Shown here one piece after another: positions 7,933-13,658 of a stretch of 22,346 nucleotides of DNA. The translations under genes and the position numbers were made by a program. The stretch is taken from IMG/VR virus record IMGVR_UViG_3300022562_001595, positions 1-22,346 of that record, one strand, 5' to 3'. The notes beneath the pieces were generated by a model. The model saw only the letters and a list, made by a program, of their open reading frames with translations. It made no database searches and was not told where the DNA came from. This DNA is from a virus. The number at the start of each line of letters is the position of its first letter. The stretch's first letter is position 1.

Positions 7933-8314
7933 GTTTGTTCACTTTCTTCCCCGCAGGCGTCTGTGTGGAAAACGGCACTTTCATCAACTCCCCGTTCGCC
8001 ATCCTGACCTTGATCATCCCGTCTTTATCAACAAAACGAGCAGCCTCCAACGAATTTACAGTCCGTGTGTTTCCAGGACCTTTCCCAGTTCCGTCTTTGA
8101 ATATGTCTTTATCGCATGCCCTGAACCAAACCTGATCAGGAGTCATGTCGCCAACCTGCTGTGGAGTGTACCCGGCCCCTCCAGAGTTAAACGGGTCTTC
8201 ACACAGCATTCTGATCACGTAGGCGTTTATTCCAAACATCAGCCCTCCCCCACCAGTGTCTTTGTAATCAGTCTCCTGATTCTCACTGGCTGTCTCTAGG
8301 GAGGAGAGCTTCAT
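7922..8314 (-). CDS. Tail assembly chaperone T-like frame (expressed by -1 frameshift and/or reinitiation)
   Basis: 130 residues. It sits between the G-like chaperone and the tape measure, where lambda-type phages encode the T part of the G/GT chaperone. The ATG (8314-8312) overlaps the upstream TGA as ATGA. The frame is exactly -1 relative to the upstream gene, and a GGGAAAT heptamer lies just before. A frameshift would give a 340-residue fusion, with Tyr inserted before Met1. The sequence has a GGGGLMFGINAYVIRMLCED segment (23-42) and QQVGDMTPDQVWFRACD (52-68), the kind of small helical domain that recruits tape measure. The C-terminus is basic (GKKVNKRGT). No direct family match is claimed beyond position and frame relation. 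Confidence 0.7.
   Translation of the reverse strand: MKLSSLETASENQETDYKDTGGGGLMFGINAYVIRMLCEDPFNSGGAGYTPQQVGDMTPDQVWFRACDKDIFKDGTGKGPGNTRTVNSLEAARFVDKDGMIKVRMANGELMKVPFSTQTPAGKKVNKRGT
8253..8289 (-). other. Nested stem-loop downstream of the frameshift site
   Basis: Outer arms CCAGTG (8289-8284) and CACTGG (8258-8253) enclose a perfect inner hairpin AATCAG-GAGA-CTGATT (8281-8266) whose GAGA loop is a GNRA tetraloop. It could modulate the frameshift or initiation. It lies inside coding sequence, so chance is possible. Confidence 0.35.
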
Positions 8315-8943
8315 ATATTTCCCTCGTCTGGTTGGGTGATATTTTCAATGATTTGAGCAGCTTCAACCTGCTTGGCGATAGGCCAATTCTCAATATCGCT
8401 TTTCTTAACCCTAGGATGCTGAATACGCACACTTTCAAAAACGAAGGAAATCATTCCCTCATAGCTGCCTGTTATCCACCACATGTCGTAGGAAACAGGA
8501 TTTTGCAACGGTTTCTTGCCGGTTAGTTCTTTGACTTCCCCCGAATCAATCTGATTGCTGTCAAGAGCCGCAACCAGTAGATTCTTGAACTGATCGTCTG
8601 TAAGTTTCTCATCTCCTGGATATATTTCTCGGAGTCGTGATTTGAGCCCTTCTGTAACTTTGATGTTGGAGGCGGAATAGCTTTTTTTTGGTGGCAGGTC
8701 TTTGATGTCCCAACGAGCGGCTTCCTCCACTTTTTTCTCAAGAAGGGCCTCCTGTTTCTCTTTAGGAAACAAATGAATATTCTTGGCGTAGGTCCGCAAA
8801 TACTCAGCTTTGTAAAAATCAACTGCTGCTCTTTGTAGCTCAGCAAGTTGCCTTAATTTTACAGGAGATAGAGTGAATTCGGTATCTTTATCAATGCGGA
8901 TCTTTGCTCCCGCACCGAGAGCCCTGGCTTCTTTATCAGCCAT
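8311..8943 (-). CDS. Tail assembly chaperone G-like protein
   Basis: 210 residues upstream of the tape measure, followed in the -1 frame by a 130-codon gene. The N-terminal third is basic/helical, with KLRQLAELQRAAVDFYKAEY near residues 29-48. The middle contains TEGLKSRLREIYPGDEKLTDDQF and the end has MWWITGSYEGMISFVFESVR (about 153-172). The last codons GAG GGA AAT ATA TGA contain the slippery heptamer. Such proteins bind tape measure and tube subunits in the cytoplasm and are absent from the virion. Length is above the ~140 residues of lambda G but within the range seen for diverse phages. Assignment comes from gene order plus the frameshift signal. Confidence 0.72.
   Translation of the reverse strand: MADKEARALGAGAKIRIDKDTEFTLSPVKLRQLAELQRAAVDFYKAEYLRTYAKNIHLFPKEKQEALLEKKVEEAARWDIKDLPPKKSYSASNIKVTEGLKSRLREIYPGDEKLTDDQFKNLLVAALDSNQIDSGEVKELTGKKPLQNPVSYDMWWITGSYEGMISFVFESVRIQHPRVKKSDIENWPIAKQVEAAQIIENITQPDEGNI
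8317..8323 (-). other. GGGAAAT slippery heptamer for -1 ribosomal frameshift
   Basis: The minus-strand codons read GAG GGA AAT ATA TGA, so G GGA AAT is an X_XXY_YYZ heptamer in the correct phase. It is one base different from the GGGAAAG used in lambda G/GT. Slipping back one base leads directly into TAT ATG AAG, the frame of the next gene. The GAGGG here can also serve as the ribosome binding site for ATG 8314. A nested hairpin follows at 8253-8289 but starts 27 nt downstream, farther than the usual 5-9 nt spacer. Confidence 0.68.
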
Positions 8944-8977
8944 GAGAAGGATTCCTTAAAGGTAAGATTTGCAGCAG

Positions 8978-9178
8978 TTAGTTTTGCGTTTTACAACGCA
9001 CTTTATCAAAGCCAAATAGACGAGCGGCTTCTGCTGAAAGGCGAATTTGCCTAGGGGGAAGGGATTGACGGTGCCGCTCGCGTTCAGCTTCGCAAGCGGC
9101 ACATGGGCAGGTTGGCAAATAGTGGTAGCATGTCTCTCCGTACTCGTGAATCGCGTGTATGAGAGGCAGGCTAGTCAT
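8978..9178 (-). CDS. Small Cys/His-rich protein between tail tube and chaperone genes
   Basis: 66 residues. Cys17, Cys24, Cys26 and Cys29 with nearby His residues (CYHYLPTCPCAAC) look like a zinc site. An Arg-rich helix follows (EAERERHRQSLPPRQIRLSAEAA). The ATG meets the tail-tube stop as TAATG at 9178, so translational coupling is likely. No family recognised. The tight packing and non-random Cys spacing argue that it is expressed. Confidence 0.6.
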   Translation of the reverse strand: MTSLPLIHAIHEYGETCYHYLPTCPCAACEAERERHRQSLPPRQIRLSAEAARLFGFDKVRCKTQN

Positions 9179-9702
9179 TATGAAGATTCGTTTACCGGAT
9201 GTAAAATAGCAGATGGGTAAGTTGGATCAGAATCCGGATCAGGATCACCAGTAGGTCCGTTTTCTCCAGGACCGTAGACAATTCCGTCTGTTCCGAAGCT
9301 CCCTGACCAACCAACGACTTCCTCAGTATCCATATCGACCGTCATACTGAAATCAAGAGCAAGGGCCCTCTTGAAATGCCAAGTTAACGTAGAATCAGGA
9401 GCTACCGATGCTCCATCAAGAGGAAAGGTCGAAGTTCCCATCCAGAGATGCACATTGATATAGTTGGTCCCTAGAGCCAGGGGACTGAAGATTGAAGCCC
9501 CGTGGTCATATTTTCCCTCAGCCGTGAAGGTAGCGTCTCGACGTCCAATGGCTCGATTCGTCCAGCCATAGCTATCTGAGTCGCCCCACTCGGATACGGT
9601 TGCGAGGGTTTTGTTCAAGGCCCATTGGGTGGTACGGGCCACAAGAGTACCGTCAATGGTGATTTTCCCATGACGTCCCGTTACGGTTCCTATTGCTGTC
9701 AT
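9178..9702 (-). CDS. Major tail tube protein candidate
   Basis: 174 residues. The N-terminus (about residues 8-30: GRHGKITIDGTLVARTTQW) reads like the first strands of TP901-type tube proteins. TLATVSEWGDSD near 33-44 and RRDATFTAEGKYDHG near 54-68 correspond to the usual loop and strand around the tube repeat. ALALDFSMTVDMDTEEVVGWSGSF near 112-135 (written as adjoining strands) fits the closing strands. The C-terminus is a Pro/Asp-rich tail (GDPDPDSDPTYPS). The position, two genes before the chaperone pair, is the normal slot for the tube protein. It would polymerise as hexameric rings around the tape measure. Sequence similarity is inferred by eye, so the exact family is open. Confidence 0.7.
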   Translation of the reverse strand: MTAIGTVTGRHGKITIDGTLVARTTQWALNKTLATVSEWGDSDSYGWTNRAIGRRDATFTAEGKYDHGASIFSPLALGTNYINVHLWMGTSTFPLDGASVAPDSTLTWHFKRALALDFSMTVDMDTEEVVGWSGSFGTDGIVYGPGENGPTGDPDPDSDPTYPSAILHPVNESS

Positions 9703-9725
9703 TTTCTAAAGGGCCTTACGCTTAA

Positions 9726-10595
9726 TTAACTCTGCGAACTCCAGGACGAACTACTCGTGCTTGAGGAGCTGCTTGAGGTTGAACTTGTGCTGATCGAACT
9801 TGCGGAACTTGACAATGAGCTGTACGAGCTGCTGCTCACGCTGCTAGATGTGCTGAGCGACTGGCTGCTAGAGCTGCTAGAGCTTTCGCTGGAGCTGCTA
9901 GAGCTAGTGCTTGCACTGCTGGAGCTAGAGCTTGAGCTGAAGCTAGAGGAACTGCTAGAGCTACTGGTGCTCGATGCAGAGCTGCTGGAGCTAGAACTAG
10001 AGCTGCTAGACGAACTGGAGGAGCTAGAGCTAGAGGAGCTTTCGTCCGCATCATGGCGGCCAAGCACCCACATGCTGTAGGTCACAGGACCACCGTTAGC
10101 AGTGAGCTTCAAATTGAAACTCGATCCGCCTACCGCATACCCATCTTCAGCGGTTTGGGTTTTGAATAAAATCCCACCACCAATCAAAGCCCCTCCGGTA
10201 GCGACTGTATGGGTTCCAATAGGAGTCCAGCCATTGGACGAACCCGGTTGAATCTCTAATTTCCCCGCTGCCGTAACAGCATTATCGTTTTTGATCAGAA
10301 TGGCCACAATCTCTTCAAGAGTCAGAGCTTGGCCTACTGAATCATTCCCTGCTCCTGCCCCCACATCAAGATCGGTAAATGACGCTAGATCAATTGTGAT
10401 ACTAGCACCACTGGCGAGATACTGGGACTTATATTGCCACGCACGATTCGCCTGACTGGCACTCACACCACTGGTAAGGTTTGTGGTGACATTGGCGGAA
10501 ATTGCAGCACTTGCAGTCGTGCTGTCATTCAGGGAGTTCTGAATCGTCGCACTGAGCGAAAGAGCAAATTTAGGACTTGAAAGAGATCGTGCCAT
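9726..10595 (-). CDS. Virion protein candidate with C-terminal poly-Ser tail
   Basis: 289 residues. Residues 1-185 form a compact, beta-rich domain (QANRAWQYKSQYLASGASIT, LTLEEIVAILIKND, GKLEIQPGSSNGW, TYSMWVLGRHD) similar in style to small phage surface or decoration proteins. Residues 186-289 are almost pure Ser with a few Ala, Thr, Glu, Gln, Phe, Leu and Trp. The tract uses all six serine codons in mixed order, so it is not a simple DNA repeat. The gene lies between the tail terminator candidate and the tail tube gene. The tail could be a flexible spacer or a site for O-linked sugars. Function of the folded part is unknown to me. Confidence 0.68.
   Translation of the reverse strand: MARSLSSPKFALSLSATIQNSLNDSTTASAAISANVTTNLTSGVSASQANRAWQYKSQYLASGASITIDLASFTDLDVGAGAGNDSVGQALTLEEIVAILIKNDNAVTAAGKLEIQPGSSNGWTPIGTHTVATGGALIGGGILFKTQTAEDGYAVGGSSFNLKLTANGGPVTYSMWVLGRHDADESSSSSSSSSSSSSSSSSSSSSASSTSSSSSSSSFSSSSSSSSASTSSSSSSESSSSSSSQSLSTSSSVSSSSYSSLSSSASSISTSSTSSSSSSTSSSSWSSQS
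9729..10040 (-). repeat. Ser-tract coding region (~104 codons) of the second poly-Ser protein
   Basis: It encodes residues 186-289 with the same mixed serine codon style as 18127-19233. The antisense strand reads as a Leu/Glu-rich frame, which is an artefact of this composition. Confidence 0.85.
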
Positions 10596-10600
10596 TAGCT

Positions 10601-11098
10601 TTATGTTTCCTCAGGGAAATCTACTTTAAACAGGTATTCAACTTCCCAGCGATGTTCTTCGTCCCCTGTCCGCATTCCTCTGCTGTACTGATACTGACAC
10701 AGAAGAACTTGTCCATTATCAATTGATCCAAAGTTTCTTGGCCTGGTTGTTGGATGCCCTCCAAACTTAGCCAAAAGCTCCTCAAGTAATACTGCTCCAA
10801 ATTCCTTCGCTGATTTCGTCCCAGCCGCCTTCGTATGGATATAAAACATTGCTGGGACATCTTCGATTCTGTGTTTCTCAGAAACCGTATGTCCCGTCAT
10901 CCTAGCGTTTATACTACTTCCAATGATCTCATAAACACAATACGGAAACGGCTGTTTAGGCGTAGCTTCTCCATCGTGGAGAGTTGGGAATAAGGTTTTG
11001 TCTTCAGGACTGTAGTACATCTTGAAGTCATCATTTAAATCCCAGCTCATCCAAGCGTTTCTAATCGCTTTATGGAGTGAAGCTATGCCTATCGTCAA
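10601..11098 (-). CDS. Tail terminator (completion) protein candidate
   Basis: 165 residues. PFPYCVYEIIGSSIN (about residues 50-64), EDVPAMFYIHTKAAGTKSAK (about 79-98) and a C-terminal RWEVEYLFKVDF strand match the plan of small tail-terminator/gpU-like proteins, which cap the tail tube. The position between the gp10-like gene and the tail tube gene agrees. The start is TTG (11098-11096), overlapping the upstream TGA as TTGA; GGAG lies about 11 nt upstream. No in-frame ATG is available near the beginning (the next Met is residue 16). Assignment is from pattern and order. Confidence 0.62.
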   Translation of the reverse strand: MTIGIASLHKAIRNAWMSWDLNDDFKMYYSPEDKTLFPTLHDGEATPKQPFPYCVYEIIGSSINARMTGHTVSEKHRIEDVPAMFYIHTKAAGTKSAKEFGAVLLEELLAKFGGHPTTRPRNFGSIDNGQVLLCQYQYSRGMRTGDEEHRWEVEYLFKVDFPEET

Positions 11099-11637
11099 AA
11101 AATTTCGTCTCCAGGATCTCTAGTAACCCAACTATGGTTAGTTGGGATTCTTTTTCCAAAAAGCCTACGGAGAGCGTCGTAGTTTTCATTGAATGTTCTA
11201 ACAAGGAAACTGCGATCCAAATCCCTCTCTAAATACAGAGAGTAGTCAACGTTTGTGTAAACGTAGCCTTCCCAAGATCCGTGTTTATATTCTTTAACAA
11301 GCCCGAGAATACTATGAGCAAGTTTCCCTGTATCAAAATAGGGATACATCCCTGGCTTACTTCTACTAACAGGACTTCCAGGAGAGCGGTACAGAACAAC
11401 CCGTTTTGTGATGTTTTTGACTGTCCGAAAGCGTATCATTTTCACCGCTTTCCCCATTTTTTCGCTCATGTCTTTGTAAATCACGCCTTCGACACGATCC
11501 CCATTCCATTGGATGGTGACATCGAATCGTTTCTGTCCCTTTTCTCCGGAATGGACACCCCTAGCATGACCTGCTTCGCGGTATCTTTTTTCTATTCCCC
11601 GAAAAGAAGCAGAAAATGGTGATTTAGCCCAAGCCAT
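11095..11637 (-). CDS. HK97 gp10-like neck/tail protein
   Basis: 180 residues. The middle has SPGSPVSRSKPGMYPYFDTG (85-104) followed by KLAHSI, then VDYSLYLERDLDRSFLVRTFNEN (130-152, written as one strand-turn-helix segment). These are the SPPG..P..R.G.L..S and YA..LE.G...RPFL signatures of the HK97 gp10 family of neck proteins. The usual Gly after the Glu is Asp here. The ATG follows the TAG of the previous gene with no spacer. It would act at the head-tail junction during assembly. Confidence is good for the family, moderate for the exact position in the particle. Confidence 0.78.
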   Translation of the reverse strand: MAWAKSPFSASFRGIEKRYREAGHARGVHSGEKGQKRFDVTIQWNGDRVEGVIYKDMSEKMGKAVKMIRFRTVKNITKRVVLYRSPGSPVSRSKPGMYPYFDTGKLAHSILGLVKEYKHGSWEGYVYTNVDYSLYLERDLDRSFLVRTFNENYDALRRLFGKRIPTNHSWVTRDPGDEIF

Positions 11638-12237
11638 CTAGCTCCCCACTCGATTGAGCGACTCAATAAACGCAGGATAGTCCTTCTCGAAGCGAGGCAT
11701 CGCGTTCTGCACTTGAGACAAGGGATTCAGCAGGAACTCACCGTCCATCTGCTCAATCTTGTCCATCGAGGGCAACGCCCCCTTCACAACGCGAACCTCA
11801 TTCGCCTGCACCATGTTGTAAATCTCACGCACCAGCGTCTTCATGTAATGCTTGTCCAGCTTCCCTGTGGAGGTCGGAACACCCCGCAGCTCTCCGCCTG
11901 AGCGAATCCCCACATGGTTCTCCATCGACCGCTTGATCTTCCTGCACAGCTCAGGGTCCTTGTTCAGGGGATCGCTGATCTCATAGGTACACTCCGCAGG
12001 ATCAACGGAAAGCCGCTGACCAGGGATCTCAGGGAACTTGCCTAAGATCGTCTGGGACTCAGGGACCAGATGCTCTTGCATCCGCTTGTCATAGACCGTC
12101 CGCGAGTAGGTAATGCGAGAACGCAACTTCTGGCCGTTGAGGCACTGAAACAGCACGTCGCAATTGCGGTGGTGGTCGATCTCAATGGTGAAAGGTGTCA
12201 CTGGGCAGGTCTTCTTTTCAGCAGCAGCAGATGTCAT
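11638..12237 (-). CDS. Head-tail connector candidate (unknown family)
   Basis: 199 residues, first gene after the capsid/HNH locus, in the slot normally taken by a connector or adaptor. It starts at ATG 12237, preceded by AGGGGA about 9 nt upstream. The sequence has VDPAECTYEISDPLNKDPEL (about residues 78-97), a basic middle (CRKIKRSMENH) and a helical C-terminus with LLNPLSQVQNAMPRFEKDYP. Two cysteines near residues 11 and 27 and a third near 33 are not arranged as a known motif. I do not recognise the family; the role is suggested only by gene order. Confidence 0.55.
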   Translation of the reverse strand: MTSAAAEKKTCPVTPFTIEIDHHRNCDVLFQCLNGQKLRSRITYSRTVYDKRMQEHLVPESQTILGKFPEIPGQRLSVDPAECTYEISDPLNKDPELCRKIKRSMENHVGIRSGGELRGVPTSTGKLDKHYMKTLVREIYNMVQANEVRVVKGALPSMDKIEQMDGEFLLNPLSQVQNAMPRFEKDYPAFIESLNRVGS

Positions 12238-12273
12238 TTTTGAAGTTCCCCTTCTCCTAATTTCTCAAAACTG

Positions 12274-12324
12274 AAAAAGTGCCGCCGCCGAATCGGGAGG
12301 AGAAAAACCGAGTCCGGCGACGGC
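12274..12324 (-). terminator. Probable intrinsic terminator after the capsid locus
   Basis: Arms 12315-12324 and 12281-12290 form a 10-bp GC stem in minus-strand RNA with one G-U wobble. The same position is a C/A mismatch if read on the plus strand. An inner 4-bp CGGA-type stem (12308-12311 with 12293-12296) and an 11-nt loop extend it. Five T residues follow at 12278-12274. Its place directly before the next gene suggests partial termination that separates abundant capsid mRNA from downstream tail genes. Confidence 0.62.
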
Positions 12325-12383
12325 AGGCTGCTGCATCCAATGACAGAGCCTAAGGTGGATTCAAAAAAAGCATTCTCAGCTTG

Positions 12384-12412
12384 TTGACTGTTTGTATTAT
12401 TCAGGCTATATT
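12384..12412 (+). promoter_or_regulatory. Sigma70-type promoter for the HNH gene
   Basis: TTGACT (12384-12389), 17-bp spacer, TATATT (12407-12412): each hexamer differs from consensus at one position. The expected start is near 12419, about 55 nt before the HNH ATG. It points against the late operon. Confidence 0.65.
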
Positions 12413-12434
12413 TAGGTTCAGGAGCATTAGTTGT

Positions 12435-12473
12435 TTCAAGTTCACCTCCATATCTCGCAAAGGCGAAAACAAG
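12435..12473 (-). pseudogene. Remnant of a second, diverged major capsid C-terminus
   Basis: The 13 minus-strand codons from 12473 to 12435 read LVFAFARYGGELE. Capsid codons at 13739-13701 read LILAFARYGGQAE, so 9 of 13 residues are identical. Most synonymous positions differ (for example Arg AGA versus CGT), so this is not a recent copy. The match stops exactly at the HNH start codon (12474). Beyond 12435 the frame stays open to an ATGA overlap with the next gene at 12237-12234, but that part has no visible counterpart. It looks like the original capsid 3' end left when the HNH gene and a new capsid end arrived. Confidence 0.6.
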
Positions 12474-13646
12474 ATGACTGATTTCACTAGAAGCCGAAGT
12501 AAGCCTATTTTGACTGACAACACCGTCCAAAACGAAGCCATCCAAGAGTATGTTTCCGGCATCTCCTTGGCTGATCTCTCCAGGAAGTATGGAACCAGTC
12601 CCGCCTATCTCAGGAAGTTGCTCAAGGGAAGCGGAGTTGCCACACGCTCTGCTGTCGAGCAGGCGAAGCTGGATGCCGCCAAGTTCAAAGAACTCTACGG
12701 AGACGAAATCCTTTCCAGATATAACGCAGGGGAATCTGCCAAATCTATCTGTAAAGATTTGGGACTCTACCCTGCACAAATCCGCACGCTGCTGAACGAG
12801 AACAACATCGGCATCAGAAAGGGGCCGCATAAGCACGGACTTGCTGGAACCCCTGAGTACAAAGTTTGGAAGGGTGTCCGCAAACGAATCTTTAACAAAA
12901 ACGCCCAGAACTATAAGTACTATGGGGGCCGTGGAATACAGATGTGTTCCTACCTTGCTGGTTCGGCCAAAAACTTCGTTGATTTGATGGGGAATAAACC
13001 GACTCCCGAACACACTCTTGATCGAATTGACAATGATGGACACTATTCTTGTGGAGAATGCGAAGACTGCAAGAAAAATGGCTGGCCAATGAATCTTCGT
13101 TGGGCAACCCATAAAGAAAACTGCCGAAACACCAGTATTGTACGAACTCTCACATTTAGAGGTGAAACCCGATGTGTCAACGAGTGGATTGAAATCACCG
13201 GAATTACTGCTCTCAAGACTAGACTCAATGCTGGTTGGGATATTGAAAAAGCCCTCACCACTCCTATGGACATGATTGGAAATCAACCCAATTTGACTCC
13301 CGCAGAATTGACTGATCCCATTATTTCTATGTATTCCGATGGGAACTCCCTTATGGCCATCGCGGACCACTTTAAACTCAGCCAAACCGCTGTCAGAAAT
13401 GTTCTGACGCGAAATGGTATCGAGATTAGAAGCAGATCCGAACAAGCTCAACTCCGTGTTGATAGTAGAAATAGGATGCTCACTTACAACGGGAAAACAC
13501 AAACTATCGCCCAATGGGCACGTGAACTCGGAATAAATGGAGCTGCCATTCGTCATCGTAAAAATCGAGGGTGGTCAGATGAGGATGCTCTGACCACTCC
13601 TCTTGTAAAACGTCATGACCAAGATCATCTTGGCAAAAATACTTAA
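12474..13646 (+). CDS. HNH homing-type endonuclease with HTH and NUMOD-like repeats
   Basis: 390 residues on the strand opposite to the operon. An upstream in-frame TTG/ATG would add 31 residues, but ATG 12474 is preferred because AAAGG lies just upstream and the extension is antisense to the capsid remnant. Three helix-turn-helix-like repeats lie at about 24-56, 79-115 and 283-319 (Y-x-x-G-x-S...I...L.S/G). The nuclease part spans about 126-220: YKYYGGRGIQMC, HTLDRIDNDGHYSC, NLRWATHKENCRN, with a CGECEDC cluster at 193-199 that may bind zinc. Two GWxxExALTTP-type repeats at 225-264 and 335-376 resemble NUMOD DNA-binding units. It would cut a specific allele of its target locus and promote its own spread. 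It is convergent with the capsid gene, with stops only 12 bp apart. Confidence 0.85.
   Translation: MTDFTRSRSKPILTDNTVQNEAIQEYVSGISLADLSRKYGTSPAYLRKLLKGSGVATRSAVEQAKLDAAKFKELYGDEILSRYNAGESAKSICKDLGLYPAQIRTLLNENNIGIRKGPHKHGLAGTPEYKVWKGVRKRIFNKNAQNYKYYGGRGIQMCSYLAGSAKNFVDLMGNKPTPEHTLDRIDNDGHYSCGECEDCKKNGWPMNLRWATHKENCRNTSIVRTLTFRGETRCVNEWIEITGITALKTRLNAGWDIEKALTTPMDMIGNQPNLTPAELTDPIISMYSDGNSLMAIADHFKLSQTAVRNVLTRNGIEIRSRSEQAQLRVDSRNRMLTYNGKTQTIAQWARELGINGAAIRHRKNRGWSDEDALTTPLVKRHDQDHLGKNT
13571..13597. repeat. Perfect 9-bp inverted repeat inside the HNH gene
   Basis: GTGGTCAGA (13571-13579) and TCTGACCAC (13589-13597) are perfect complements separated by 9 nt. In minus-strand RNA the hairpin follows the capsid stop by about 60 nt and is followed, after about 7 nt, by TTTTT. 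It may end capsid transcripts or be chance within a coding repeat. Confidence 0.4.
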
Positions 13647-13658
13647 TGGGTTAGGACC

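Noticed and set aside
9757-10080. Leu/Glu-rich plus-strand frame
   Set aside because: It is the reverse complement of mixed serine codons, not a real coiled-coil protein. The same applies to 18386-18871.
12234-13556. 440-codon minus-strand frame opposite the HNH gene
   Set aside because: Most of it is antisense to HNH motifs. Only the part left of 12473 is meaningful, as the capsid remnant.
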